Of a stretch of DNA of 64,000 bases, positions 25,381 to 35,646 are shown piece by piece. Positions within the stretch are counted from its first letter, which is position 1; each line of letters starts with the position of its first letter. The notes beneath the pieces are model-generated. The model did no database searches. It was given only the letters and a program-made list of their open reading frames with translations, and was not told the DNA's origin. The stretch comes from Aestuariibacter sp. Its GTDB lineage: Bacteria; Pseudomonadota; Gammaproteobacteria; Enterobacterales; Alteromonadaceae. The DNA lies in NCBI GenBank assembly GCA_017794925.1, contig CP051238.1, positions 3,613,328 through 3,677,327 of the forward strand. Direction: 5' to 3'. The translations under genes were made by a program, and so were the position numbers.

Positions 25381-26322
25381 TCAGGCAGTCAGTTGCTGCT
25401 CAAGTTCATGTAGCACGCGGTAACAATTCAGCACTTGCCCGACACTCGAGTTAGGTTCCCGCCCTTCCTGAACGGCTGCTACAAACTCACGATCCTGGAG
25501 TTCAATACCGTTCATCGACACATCCACATTAGACACATCAATTGGATTCTCTTTACCATCAACCAGATCATCGTAGCGGGCAATATAAGTACCGTTATCG
25601 CAGATATAGCGGAAGAATGTGCCTAACGGGCCATCGTTATTGAACGACAAAGACAAGGTACAAATCGCGCCATTCTCTGCCTGCAATTGAATAGACATAT
25701 CCATAGCAATACCCAGTTCAGGATGAATTGGGCCCTGAATCGCATTGGCTTTCACTACCGGAGAACCGGCCTGATACGCGAACAAGTCTACCGTGTGGGC
25801 AGCATGGTGCCATAACAGGTGATCAGTCCATGAGCGAGGCTCACCTTTGGCATTGATATTTTTACGGCGGAAGAAATAGGTTTGTACATCCATTTGTTGA
25901 ATATTAAGGTCACCCGCCGTGATCTTATTGTGAACCCATTGATGCGATGGATTAAAGCGACGCGTATGGCCCACCATACACACTTTGCCCGTCTCCTGCT
26001 GGGTCGTTACCACGGCTTCAGAATCTTCCCAACTGTCTGCCAGAGGGATTTCTACCTGCACATGCTTGCCCGCTTTCATACACTGAATTGCCTGAGATGC
26101 ATGCTGTTGGGTCGGCGTACAGAGGATAACCGCATCGGCGTCGCTTTCCAGCGCATCTTCCAGACTGGTATACACATTGGGGATGCCGTATTCATTCGCC
26201 ACTGCCTGGGTTTTCTCAAGTGAGCGTCCCACCAGGCCAACGACCTCAGCCCCGTCGATATTCTGCAAACCGTCCAGGTGTTTAATACCAAAGGCTCCAG
26301 GGCCTACTACAATAATTTTCAT
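25381..26322 (-). CDS. ligC: 4-carboxy-2-hydroxymuconate-6-semialdehyde dehydrogenase
   Basis: This 313-residue Gfo/Idh/MocA protein closely follows Sphingobium LigC (315). It oxidises the hemiacetal of the ring-cleavage product CHMS to 2-pyrone-4,6-dicarboxylate with NAD(P)+. Matching segments are GPGAFGIKHLDGL, AVILCTPTQQHASQAI, GKHVQVEIPLADSW, CMVGHTRRFNPSHQ, MDVQTYFFRRKN and SWTDHLLWHHAAHTVDL. A GGAG site precedes the ATG. It is the fifth gene of the minus-strand lig operon. Confidence 0.93.
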   Translation of the reverse strand: MKIIVVGPGAFGIKHLDGLQNIDGAEVVGLVGRSLEKTQAVANEYGIPNVYTSLEDALESDADAVILCTPTQQHASQAIQCMKAGKHVQVEIPLADSWEDSEAVVTTQQETGKVCMVGHTRRFNPSHQWVHNKITAGDLNIQQMDVQTYFFRRKNINAKGEPRSWTDHLLWHHAAHTVDLFAYQAGSPVVKANAIQGPIHPELGIAMDMSIQLQAENGAICTLSLSFNNDGPLGTFFRYICDNGTYIARYDDLVDGKENPIDVSNVDVSMNGIELQDREFVAAVQEGREPNSSVGQVLNCYRVLHELEQQLTA

Positions 26323-26370
26323 ATTCGTTACTCCACGTGATTCAGGTTACGTGAGCGGCCAGGCCGCTGC

Positions 26371-27264
26371 TTAATCCGCCCAGTACAAGCGCATGGGATT
26401 ATCAATCAGCAATTTCTGCTGAAGCGCTTCGGTAGGGGCAATTAATGGGATCATGTCTACCAGTTTGCCATCGTCCGGCATGTGGCTTTTCATATTCGGA
26501 TGTGGCCAGTCGGTACCCCACAGTACACGGTCAGGGAAACGTTCCACCACGGTTCGGGCAAATGGCACAACGTCGAGATAGCCACCATCGGGACCGCTGA
26601 CTGACAAGCGTTCAGGGCAACTCACCTTCGACCAGAAATTCGGATTCTCTTCCAACAGTTTAAGAAATAAGCCAAATTGCTCCCCCTCTACCGGCTGAGT
26701 TACATCCGGACGCCCCATATGGTCTACTACAACCGTAGTCGGTAGACTTGTGAAAAAGTCATAGAGTTCGGGTAGCTCTGCGGCCTCAAAATAGATGACA
26801 ATGTGCCAACCCAGGCGCTTAATGCGTTCTGCGATCTGTTGCAAGTCGTCAAACGGCAAGGCATCAACCAGTCGCTTCACAAAATTAAAGCGAACGCCGC
26901 GTACGCCTGCCGCATGCAAGGCATCCAGTTCCTCGTCAGTCACACTGGCTTTCACCGTTGCAACACCACGTGCAAGGCCATTGCTATGGTTTAAGGCATC
27001 AACCAATGCGCGGTTATCCGCACCGTGGCAGGTAGCCTGGACAACCACATTACGGGAAAACCCCAGGTAATCGCGCAGTGCCCATAGCTGGTCTTTTGAT
27101 GCATCACAGGGCGTATATTTCCGCTCAGGTGCAAAAGGAAACTGGTCACCGGGCCCAAACACATGACAATGCGCATCGACCGCGCCCTCTGGCGCTTTGT
27201 AGCCGGGAACGGACGGTGATTGATGCCAGTGTAACCAATCGGCATCCGGGGTAAACTGACTCAC
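26371..27264 (-). CDS. ligI: 2-pyrone-4,6-dicarboxylate lactonase
   Basis: This 297-residue amidohydrolase-superfamily protein hydrolyses 2-pyrone-4,6-dicarboxylate to 4-oxalomesaconate. It shows VDAHCHVFGP (His-x-His metal site), a central RFNFVKRLVDAL, VVDHMGRPD, and the Asp in GTDWPHPN near residue 248. The GTG start overlaps the LigJ stop by 4 nt (GTGA), so translation is coupled. Confidence 0.92.
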   Translation of the reverse strand: MSQFTPDADWLHWHQSPSVPGYKAPEGAVDAHCHVFGPGDQFPFAPERKYTPCDASKDQLWALRDYLGFSRNVVVQATCHGADNRALVDALNHSNGLARGVATVKASVTDEELDALHAAGVRGVRFNFVKRLVDALPFDDLQQIAERIKRLGWHIVIYFEAAELPELYDFFTSLPTTVVVDHMGRPDVTQPVEGEQFGLFLKLLEENPNFWSKVSCPERLSVSGPDGGYLDVVPFARTVVERFPDRVLWGTDWPHPNMKSHMPDDGKLVDMIPLIAPTEALQQKLLIDNPMRLYWAD

Positions 27265-28280
27265 AGGCCCATCTCCTTTAATTTGGTGTCCAGTCTGGGA
27301 TAGACGCGACGAGCATTGCCAGAGTATACCGCGGTGCGGTCTTCATCCGACAGGTTAAGCGCATCCACGTAACGTTTTGTGTCATCGAAGTAGTTACCCG
27401 TTTCAGGGTCAATGCCCCTTACTGCACCAATCATTTCGGAACCGAACAGGATGTTTTTGATATCAATAACATCAAACAACAAGTCAATGCCAGGCTGGTG
27501 ATACACGCAAGTATCAAAGTACACGTTTTTCATTACGTGCTCAGACAAGGGTGGCTGTTTCATCATATCAGCCAATCCGCGATACCGGCCCCAGTGGTAA
27601 GGTACAGCACCACCACCATGAGGAATGATAAAACGCAATTCCGGAAAATCTTTAAACAGATCGCCCTGTAGGAATTGCATGAACGCGGTAGTATCGGCAT
27701 TCATATAATGGGCACCTGTGGCATGAAAGTTTTCGTTGCATGAGCCTGATACGTGGATCATAGCAGGCACATCCAGCTCTACCATTTTTTCATAGAAGGG
27801 GTACCAGCTCTTATCGGTGAGCGGTTTCGATGTCCAGTGACCACCCGACGGATCGGGATTCAAATTACACCCCACAAATCCGAGCTCAGTAATACAGCGC
27901 TCTAATTCTTCAACGGAATTTTTAATCGGCACGCCCGGCGACTGGGGTAACTGACACACACCGATAAAGTGTTTAGGGTACAGATCGACCACGCGTTTAA
28001 TAAGATCATTACACGCACTGGTCCATTGCTTTGATACCGCCTCATTGCCCACATGATGCGCCATAGCTGACGCACGAGGTGAGAAAATAGTCATGTCAGA
28101 ACCGCGTTCTAACAACAGTTTAAGCTGGTTTTTCTCGATACTTTCACGAATTTCTTCGTCACTGATAAAAGGCACCTCTGGCAACGCCTTATTGGATTCA
28201 AACGCTTCGATTTGCGCTTTTCGGAAAAGCTGCAGTGGCTCTGGCGCCGTTGTGTAGTGTCCGTGACAATCAATGATCAT
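27261..28280 (-). CDS. ligJ: 4-oxalomesaconate hydratase
   Basis: This 339-residue amidohydrolase-fold protein matches LigJ (340). It adds water to 4-oxalomesaconate to form 4-carboxy-4-hydroxy-2-oxoadipate. Motifs include MIIDCHGHYTTAPEPL, the metal-site His segments in FIIPHGGGAVPYHWGRYRG, NVYFDTCVYHQPGID and ILFGSEMIGAVRGID. GAGGA precedes the ATG. It follows ligU by 20 nt and overlaps ligI by 4 nt. Confidence 0.93.
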   Translation of the reverse strand: MIIDCHGHYTTAPEPLQLFRKAQIEAFESNKALPEVPFISDEEIRESIEKNQLKLLLERGSDMTIFSPRASAMAHHVGNEAVSKQWTSACNDLIKRVVDLYPKHFIGVCQLPQSPGVPIKNSVEELERCITELGFVGCNLNPDPSGGHWTSKPLTDKSWYPFYEKMVELDVPAMIHVSGSCNENFHATGAHYMNADTTAFMQFLQGDLFKDFPELRFIIPHGGGAVPYHWGRYRGLADMMKQPPLSEHVMKNVYFDTCVYHQPGIDLLFDVIDIKNILFGSEMIGAVRGIDPETGNYFDDTKRYVDALNLSDEDRTAVYSGNARRVYPRLDTKLKEMGL

Positions 28281-28300
28281 GGATGAGTCCTCAATCGTTA

Positions 28301-29404
28301 TTATTCTTTACCTGGCTGGCAATGGTTTGGTACCAGAACCTCGCCTCGCATTAATAACCGGGCGGTACGCAGTAGCGCAGCTCGATTTACACTGAACGTT
28401 TGCAGCGACTGAGCGCCGCTGATATCCATTTCTACGGTAAATGCACCGGTAGGATGTTCAATGGTTAAAACCTGATTCTGTGAATGATTACCGGCCAGGT
28501 TGCCAACGTATTCACTGGCAACCGTACCGGGCAACACGCAAGCCGTTGCCACACTCACAGATCCCAGAACACCTATGGCTTCGTGTACCCTATGGGGGAT
28601 AAACGTATGGGTATTCACTGCCCCACCCTGTTTAGGTGCTGAAAGCAGACTCATCTTTGGCACAGTTTTGTTGGTCACATCGCCCAGGTTCATGAGTTTG
28701 CCCGCCTGCACCCGAATAGCGTCTATTTTTGCCTTTACCTCAGTGTTGGCTTCAAGCTCAGCCGGACTTTCGTGGCCAGTTGCTCCCACTGATTCTGCAT
28801 GTAGCATAACAACCGGCATGCCGTTATCGACACAGGTAACAGTGACACCATCGATGTTATCAATGGTATTGCCCGTCGGGAATAATGCGCCGCAGGAGGA
28901 GCCTGCAACATCAAGAAAGTCAATCATGACCGGGGCAGCAGTGCCCGGCACGCCATCAATACTGGCCTCACCTTCGTATTGCACTACGCCATCGGGTGTT
29001 TGCACTCTGGTAACAGCTAATGCGCCGGTGTTTACCATGTGAATTCGTACATCCGTGACATCAGCGTTTGCACTTACGAAGCCCTGCTCTATTGCGTAAG
29101 GCCCAACTCCCGCCAGAATGTTTCCGCAATTCTGTGTATCACTTACCCGAGCTTCATCAACGACAACCTGCAAAAACAGATAATCAACATCAGCATCATC
29201 ACGCCCAGACGGACTAACAATAGCGACTTTGCTGGTTAACGGATGCGCTCCGCCCATACCGTCAATTTGACGTTCATCCGGCGACCCCATCGCAGCCAGC
29301 AAAATGGCATCGCGGGATGTAACATCTGAGGGCAGATCGCTGGCATTAAAGTACAGCCCCTTGGACGTGCCACCGCGCATAACGTAGGCAGGTATGGCTC
29401 TCAC
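28301..29404 (-). CDS. ligU: 4-oxalomesaconate tautomerase (PrpF family)
   Basis: This 367-residue PrpF/GalD-family isomerase interconverts tautomers of 4-oxalomesaconate so that LigJ can act. Diagnostic segments are [13 protein letters not shown] at the N-terminus, [16 protein letters not shown], and [13 protein letters not shown]. GalD of Pseudomonas and LigU of Sphingobium are the named relatives. The GTG start overlaps the ligK stop by 4 nt. Confidence 0.92.
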   Translation of the reverse strand: MRAIPAYVMRGGTSKGLYFNASDLPSDVTSRDAILLAAMGSPDERQIDGMGGAHPLTSKVAIVSPSGRDDADVDYLFLQVVVDEARVSDTQNCGNILAGVGPYAIEQGFVSANADVTDVRIHMVNTGALAVTRVQTPDGVVQYEGEASIDGVPGTAAPVMIDFLDVAGSSCGALFPTGNTIDNIDGVTVTCVDNGMPVVMLHAESVGATGHESPAELEANTEVKAKIDAIRVQAGKLMNLGDVTNKTVPKMSLLSAPKQGGAVNTHTFIPHRVHEAIGVLGSVSVATACVLPGTVASEYVGNLAGNHSQNQVLTIEHPTGAFTVEMDISGAQSLQTFSVNRAALLRTARLLMRGEVLVPNHCQPGKE

Positions 29405-30096
29405 GATTTTTGTTCCTCGCCGTATTTAACATAGCGCAAGCCTTTCTCTGCCAGACGCTCACGCATATTGTAAATATCCAGCCCCAGCTCACCAGCAGCT
29501 AATCGCGCTCGCTTGCTGTCTTCGTTGGCAACGCGCGCTAGCACTTTTTCGTGTACGGCGTCTGCTTCTGTGCGAGCCACCACAACCACACCATCATCGT
29601 CAGCAACAACGATATCGCCCGGATTAATTAACGCACCGGCACACACTACGGGGACATTTACGCTGGCAATAGTTTCTTTCACCGTGCCCTGAGCAAAGAC
29701 GGCGCGGGACCAGACAGGAAATTCCATTTCCGTGAGTGTCGCAATATCACGGACACCGCCGTTGATGATTAGCCCTTTCACACCGCGCGCTTTTAAAGAG
29801 GTGGCCAGTAAATCCCCAAAGAAACCATCTTCACAAGGACTGGTTGGTGTCACCACGAGTACATCACCGGGCTGACATTGCTCTACCGCAACGTGAATCA
29901 TCCAGTTGTCACCCGGGGCAACCTGACAGGTGACTGCCGGTCCGGCGATAGCTGCAGGTCGATAGATTGGCCGCATCGCCTTGTCCAATAACCCCTTACG
30001 ACCTTGTGCTTCATGCACGGTCGCGACTTCTGCGCCCTGATATTTCTCAATTGTTGACAGCGACGGCCTTGGACAGTCTGTTACACAAATTGCCAT
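29401..30096 (-). CDS. ligK: 4-carboxy-4-hydroxy-2-oxoadipate aldolase (RraA-like)
   Basis: This 231-residue RraA-fold metal-dependent aldolase cleaves 4-carboxy-4-hydroxy-2-oxoadipate to pyruvate and oxaloacetate, the last step of the pathway. The start is ATG 30096 ([12 protein letters not shown]) because it gives the family length; the frame runs further upstream but without support. Key parts are [44 protein letters not shown] and INGGVRD, split here by short gaps. It is the first gene of the lig operon and divergent from the second double-HTH LysR gene. Confidence 0.92.
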   Translation of the reverse strand: MAICVTDCPRPSLSTIEKYQGAEVATVHEAQGRKGLLDKAMRPIYRPAAIAGPAVTCQVAPGDNWMIHVAVEQCQPGDVLVVTPTSPCEDGFFGDLLATSLKARGVKGLIINGGVRDIATLTEMEFPVWSRAVFAQGTVKETIASVNVPVVCAGALINPGDIVVADDDGVVVVARTEADAVHEKVLARVANEDSKRARLAAGELGLDIYNMRERLAEKGLRYVKYGEEQKS

Positions 30097-30193
30097 GATG
30101 ATTTTTCCTGCACATCTGTTGTTATACATTGAGTATGCGACAGAGCTCAGAAAAAATAATGTTAGAATAGTGCAATTCGCCATTAATTTTTTC

Positions 30194-30199
30194 TATAAT
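30194..30199 (+). promoter_or_regulatory. Perfect -10 box for the second double-HTH LysR gene
   Basis: A TATAAT at 30194-30199 places a start near 30206, which lies downstream of the earlier in-frame ATG at 30095 and supports the GTG start at 30230. The -35 (TGCAAT at 30171) is poor, as expected for a regulated promoter. Confidence 0.4.
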
Positions 30200-30229
30200 G
30201 AGTTAATAAGGTCAACATTAAGTTCAGAC

Positions 30230-31423
30230 GTGAAGTTAAATATCAGACACCTTCTCAGTGCCCTTGAAATAAGGGAATGCGGAACCGTTACTCAAGCATC
30301 CAGGCAGATTCATTTGTCGCAGTCTGCCCTCACTCAGGCTATTAATAAACTTGAAAGTCAGCTCGACGTTCAACTTTTTGAGCGCACCAATTCGGGGATG
30401 TTTACAACGCCCTCCGGCGAGCTATTTCTTGAACGCGTAAAACGTGCATTCAGCTACCTGGAAGCCGCTGCCCATACCTTGTTTGATACTGATAAAACAA
30501 AGCGAATTGCCTTTTTGCGCAATGTCACAATGCGCCAGCTAACTGCACTTACCACCATCGTGGAATTACAAAATTACACCGCAGCAGCAGTGCGGTTATC
30601 TCTGACGCAGCCTACACTTGGCAAAACAATTAAAGACCTGGAACACCTCACTGAGCAACGTTTGTTTAACCGAATACCCACCGGTGTAGAGCCGACCTGG
30701 CGGGCAAGGCAACTCAGTCGGTTTGCCAGTCTGTTCTTTGCTGAAATTCATCAGGGTGAGGACGAGGTCAATCGACTTAAAGGGCAGCGCTCAGGAAGTG
30801 TAAATGTTGGTAGCCTACCGCTAGCCAGAACCACCATTGTGCCTGATACCGTTACCGCGCTTTTACAAGAGTTTCCGGATGCGAAAGTCAGTATCATTGA
30901 TGGCCCTTACGAAGAACAATTGAATACCTTGTTACATGGCCAGCTCGACATCATTGTCGGCGCCCTACGACATCCCTCGCCCAGCAATGACATTGAACAG
31001 CACCGACTCTTCGATGACAGCCTGAGTGTGGTAGCCCGGGTGGGCCACCCCGCCACGGAACTCTTTACACAAGCCGTGACCCAAACCGATCTTACTCAAT
31101 ACCAATGGATTGCGCCTCGTCAGGGCACCCCTACCCGCGCCGTGTTCAGTCAGTTTTTTGAAGCCAGAGGACTCACGCCACCGAAAGACGTTGTGGAATG
31201 CAGTTCATTGGTTGCAGTACGCGGATTACTGCTGAACAGTGACCGTGTCACTTTATTGCCCGCCAGGCAAGTGGCTGTCGAAGTACAATCAGGTTTGCTG
31301 GCGATAAGTGCAGAACCGTTGCCAGACAGTAAACGTGAAATTGGCTTTACGTTGCGAACAAACTGGAAGCCCACTCCGGTGCAGGCCAGGTTTATAGAAT
31401 TACTCACTCAAATAGCAAAGTAG
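30230..31423 (+). CDS. Second LysR-family regulator with two tandem HTH domains
   Basis: This 397-residue protein (GTG 30230, MKLNIRHLLSALE) also has two LysR HTH domains in tandem: IRECGTVTQASRQIHLSQSA ending in LFERTNSG, and IVELQNYTAAAVRLSLTQPT ending in LFNRIPTG. The effector-binding domain begins near residue 190 (SVNVGSLPLARTTIVP) and parallels the other regulator (SIIDGPYEEQLNTLLHGQLD). It is divergent from ligK and is probably the regulator of the lig operon. An upstream in-frame ATG at 30095 would add 45 residues without domain support. Confidence 0.88.
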   Translation: MKLNIRHLLSALEIRECGTVTQASRQIHLSQSALTQAINKLESQLDVQLFERTNSGMFTTPSGELFLERVKRAFSYLEAAAHTLFDTDKTKRIAFLRNVTMRQLTALTTIVELQNYTAAAVRLSLTQPTLGKTIKDLEHLTEQRLFNRIPTGVEPTWRARQLSRFASLFFAEIHQGEDEVNRLKGQRSGSVNVGSLPLARTTIVPDTVTALLQEFPDAKVSIIDGPYEEQLNTLLHGQLDIIVGALRHPSPSNDIEQHRLFDDSLSVVARVGHPATELFTQAVTQTDLTQYQWIAPRQGTPTRAVFSQFFEARGLTPPKDVVECSSLVAVRGLLLNSDRVTLLPARQVAVEVQSGLLAISAEPLPDSKREIGFTLRTNWKPTPVQARFIELLTQIAK

Positions 31424-31440
31424 TCGCTTTACCCGCGCTG

Positions 31441-32334
31441 TTACACTGCATGTTGTTTACGGTACTCACCCGCTGTGATGCCTTCCTGCTGTTTAAACTG
31501 CCTGCAAAAATAACCCACATCCTTGTACCCCAGCGTTATGGCAATATCATCTATACTCTGCCGGGTGTAAATTAATCGGCGTTTACTTTCATTCATCAGC
31601 CGCTGACGAATGACGTGTTTGGGACTGGTGTTCAGTACGGCCTGACAGATTCTCGCCAGGGTAGACACCGAAATAAACAATTTATCTGCATAGTCCTTCA
31701 CACTTAAATGCTGATGATAGTGAGCTTCAATAAGGGCTCGAAATTTCACCAGTATTTTAGATTCTCTCGAGCTGCTATCACTTTGTAATGACTCAAGTCT
31801 TTGCTGACGACGAATATTGATAAACAACAACTGCAATAAATGAACAATAGCCGTTCGCGAATCGGCTTCGCCACGCTTTATTTCATCATCCAATGACAAC
31901 AATACCTGCTGAAACTGAACGATATATCGCGCATCTGAAAACTCAACAGGCTGAGGTAGCCATAACGCTTCCTGAGCAGACGGCATCTCGCTGTTTATTA
32001 ATAACTCGGCAAGAAAATCGCTGTTTATCGAAAGCACAAACCCTTGGGTATCAGGTTCAAACTGAAAACCGTGTACCACCCCGGGAGGAATCATGACCAG
32101 CCAGTTTCCTGACAGATTAAAGCGAGCATCGTCCAGTTCAACGTTCCATTCCCCGTCAAATACACAAATGATTTGTGCAAGTTTATGATGTCGATGCGGT
32201 TTTATCTCCCAGCCGAGGATTCGGCTACGCGACACTATACTTTCAATATGTACGCTCCCCGGCTCCCACTGCATAAAGGTTTCCCCATACAAATGGTAAA
32301 AAGGAATAAGTTCCTGAGTCACACCAAACACCAT
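31441..32334 (-). CDS. pobR: AraC-family regulator, PobR-like
   Basis: This 297-residue AraC-type regulator has an N-terminal cupin with PHRHHKLAQIICVFDGEW and VMIPPGVVHGFQF and a C-terminal double HTH (DYADKLFISVSTLARICQAV; DIAITLGYKDVGYFCRQFKQ). It is divergent from pobA with 110 nt between them. This arrangement matches the PobR activators that respond to 4-hydroxybenzoate. Confidence 0.82.
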   Translation of the reverse strand: MVFGVTQELIPFYHLYGETFMQWEPGSVHIESIVSRSRILGWEIKPHRHHKLAQIICVFDGEWNVELDDARFNLSGNWLVMIPPGVVHGFQFEPDTQGFVLSINSDFLAELLINSEMPSAQEALWLPQPVEFSDARYIVQFQQVLLSLDDEIKRGEADSRTAIVHLLQLLFINIRRQQRLESLQSDSSSRESKILVKFRALIEAHYHQHLSVKDYADKLFISVSTLARICQAVLNTSPKHVIRQRLMNESKRRLIYTRQSIDDIAITLGYKDVGYFCRQFKQQEGITAGEYRKQHAV

Positions 32335-32429
32335 TACAAAACATTAACATGATTAAAAAGTACAATAACTTGCCAAAAATGTGAATTACTAAAATCACCT
32401 CTCAACGGCAAGATGTCATCATTCAATGA

Positions 32430-33656
<1,227 letters not shown>

Positions 33657-33680
33657 AGTTAACACCAGCGCTGTGAGTTC

Positions 33681-33716
33681 GCATAAAAAACGCCCTGAAT
33701 CGGGCGTTTTTATGCG
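33681..33716. terminator. Bidirectional terminator between pobA and the vWA gene
   Basis: GCATAAAAAACGCCC - loop - GGGCGTTTTTATGC forms a long stem with A and T runs on both sides, serving the convergent genes. Confidence 0.92.
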
Positions 33717-33727
33717 AAATATCAGGA

Positions 33728-34486
33728 TTATTTGTTACGACGGACACGTAACAACATAAATGCGCCTGATGCTAGCAGCAGGCTCAGCGCACCTGGTGCA
33801 GAGGCTGTGGACGGAGGCGTCACTACCGATGTTTCTGCAGAAATTTTGTTAATAACGGCAGTTTCAAAATCAGTAAAAGAGCTTGCAGGTTGCACAAACG
33901 CACCCGGACCACCAATGACATAATCATTGTAGAAGGTCGCCAGTGAAGTTGAGCCAATTGGCAAACCGTTAATAGTAAAGCCTTGCGCTACCGCCGCATC
34001 GCGTGCCGCCGCTGTACTGGTGGTGTTTGAAGTACCGTCGCCAGACACATCAATGACGGTACCAATTGTTGCGTCAAAACCATTGTTCAACAACAGATCA
34101 ACGGCGCGATTAATACCCGTATTGATAGCCGTACCACCACCACCCGGGCGAACAAAATTGTCCAGCAGGTCAGCATAGGTATTCGCTTGCGCTGCACTGG
34201 TTAGCACGGTGAAGGCTTCAAGCGCTGTGGTGTAATAATTAGATGCAAAAAATACAACGTTTACGGCAATACCGTTAGTTGATGCAGCAATGTTTTGTTG
34301 GACACTGGTATCACGAAATGCATTCGCGTAGCCGTCCATTTGTAGAGCATATTCAGCGGAGCTTACGCTGCCGGAAACATCAATTACCAGTGACAATTCC
34401 AGGTCTACCAGTGCAGCATTGGCATGAGAGGCCGCACCGTACATCAGCATTCCAGCTAAAGCGAATCCGAGTTTCTTAAAGTTCAT
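33728..34486 (-). CDS. DUF1194/vWA-domain secreted protein with C-terminal sorting tail
   Basis: This 252-residue protein has a signal peptide (cleavage after ANA), a von Willebrand A-like domain beginning LELSLVIDVSGSVSSAEY (MIDAS Asp-x-Ser-x-Ser) with VIDVSGDGTSN later, and a C-terminal end SAPGALSLLLASGAFMLLRV followed by RRNK. That tail (Pro-containing motif, hydrophobic helix, Arg cluster) is like PEP-CTERM signals processed by exosortase. No exosortase gene is in the window. Confidence 0.78.
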   Translation of the reverse strand: MNFKKLGFALAGMLMYGAASHANAALVDLELSLVIDVSGSVSSAEYALQMDGYANAFRDTSVQQNIAASTNGIAVNVVFFASNYYTTALEAFTVLTSAAQANTYADLLDNFVRPGGGGTAINTGINRAVDLLLNNGFDATIGTVIDVSGDGTSNTTSTAAARDAAVAQGFTINGLPIGSTSLATFYNDYVIGGPGAFVQPASSFTDFETAVINKISAETSVVTPPSTASAPGALSLLLASGAFMLLRVRRNK

Positions 34487-34704
34487 CTTTCTTTCCTTGA
34501 GATATATCTATTTTGAAGTTGTAGTATGTAAACAAAAAACAGAAATTGTCTACAAACCGACGATAAGCAAATGTCAGACCAATAATAAAAACTCAATATT
34601 TACAAAAACCTATAAAACATAATATTTTCCTTATACATGAAATGTAAAAAAACCAGACAAGAGTACAGGGGCGATACATTCACCAATTTATGCGACGCTG
34701 ACTA

Positions 34705-34727
34705 CTGATATTCATATGAATAATCAG
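34705..34727 (+). promoter_or_regulatory. Palindrome upstream of the SDR gene, ArsR-type half-sites
   Basis: ATTCATATGAAT (34710-34721) is flanked by CTGAT and ATCAG. Its TTCATAT/ATATGAA half-sites recur in the palindrome in front of arsR. Confidence 0.4.
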
Positions 34728-34762
34728 TACTATGAAATGAAAATGTATTAGTGGAGCAAGGT

Positions 34763-35542
34763 ATGGATCTGGGAATTAAAGGTAAGCACGCAATTGTATG
34801 TGCCTCCAGCCGAGGACTCGGCAGAGCGTGCGCGCAAGCCCTAGCTGAAGCAGGCGTGAACCTGGTAATCAACGGTTTAAATGAACAACGGCTCGCCCTG
34901 GTGGCAAAAGAAATTGAAGAGTCTACCGGCGTCAGTGTCATTCCCGTGGCCGCGGATGTCAGTACTGAAGAAGGTCAGATGGCCTTGCTTGCGGCCTGCC
35001 CGGAGCCCGATATTCTAGTCAATAACAACGCAGGCCCACCGCTACGAGATTTCCGTGAACTGGATAATCAGGCCATGGTGGATGGCCTGAATATGAACAT
35101 GTTAACGCCTATCAGTTTAATTCAGAAAGTGTTGGATCCGATGGCGAAAAAAGGATTTGGCCGCATAGTCAACATTACCTCGATGACGGTTAAAATGCCT
35201 ATTGCAGGATTGGACTTGTCCAGTGGAGCAAGAGCTGGCCTGACTGCGTTTCTGGCTGGTATCGCACGCACCGTAGCAGACAAAAATGTCACGATAAATA
35301 ATATTCTGCCGGGCTACTTCGCCACAGACCGTCTGGAAGGCGTATTTAAGGCCGGCATGGCGCGCACGGGGCAAGATCGGGATACTGTTGCATCCGAACT
35401 TGCTGCAAAAGTACCTTCCAACAGATTTGGTATCCCGAGTGAGTTTGGCAATACCTGCGCATTTCTTTGTAGCCAGCATGCAGGTTATATCACTGGCCAA
35501 AATATGCTCCTGGACGGCGGCTTGAACCCCAACGCTTTTTAA
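34763..35542 (+). CDS. Atypical short-chain dehydrogenase/reductase
   Basis: This 259-residue Rossmann protein has the SDR cofactor loop (ASSRGLGRACAQALAEAG) and the NNAG-like motif VNNNAGPP. The catalytic YxxxK is absent: the region after the catalytic Ser (NITSMTVKMPIAGLDLSS) reads GARAGLTAFLAG where Tyr and Lys are expected. Related atypical SDRs have Asn-x-x-Arg or similar there. The ATG at 34763 follows an AGCAAGG site. The gene ends 100 nt before arsR on the same strand, and both have similar palindromes upstream. Confidence 0.75.
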   Translation: MDLGIKGKHAIVCASSRGLGRACAQALAEAGVNLVINGLNEQRLALVAKEIEESTGVSVIPVAADVSTEEGQMALLAACPEPDILVNNNAGPPLRDFRELDNQAMVDGLNMNMLTPISLIQKVLDPMAKKGFGRIVNITSMTVKMPIAGLDLSSGARAGLTAFLAGIARTVADKNVTINNILPGYFATDRLEGVFKAGMARTGQDRDTVASELAAKVPSNRFGIPSEFGNTCAFLCSQHAGYITGQNMLLDGGLNPNAF

Positions 35543-35566
35543 CCCCCTGAACCAACAACAGGTGAT

Positions 35567-35589
35567 CAACCCGATAATGAATCGGGTTG
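35567..35589 (+). terminator. Hairpin after the SDR gene, overlapping the arsR -35
   Basis: CAACCCGAT-AATGA-ATCGGGTTG is a perfect 9-bp stem (35567-35589). It has no T run; its right arm contains the start of the arsR -35 TTGACA. Confidence 0.5.
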
Positions 35590-35645
35590 ACATCTGCCCA
35601 CACATATACGATATTTCACATATGTGTTATTTCATATATATGAAA
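35587..35645 (+). promoter_or_regulatory. arsR promoter and operator palindromes
   Basis: TTGACA (35587-35592) and GATATT (35610-35615) are 17 nt apart. CACATATGTG (35617-35626) lies at the expected start site, and TTTCATATATATGAAA (35630-35645), a perfect 16-nt palindrome, touches the arsR ATG. These are the likely sites of ArsR repression. Confidence 0.65.
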
Positions 35646-35646
35646 C

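Noticed and set aside
28500-29042. 180-codon plus-strand ORF opposite ligU
   Set aside because: Antisense shadow of a well-supported PrpF-family gene; the translated product shows no family features.
30097-30183. N-terminal extension of ligK
   Set aside because: The extra residues are hydrophobic and unlike the RraA-like family start; ATG 30096 gives the usual length.
32372-32397. TTGCCA...TAAAAT as a pobA promoter
   Set aside because: The spacing is only 14 nt, too short for a sigma-70 promoter.
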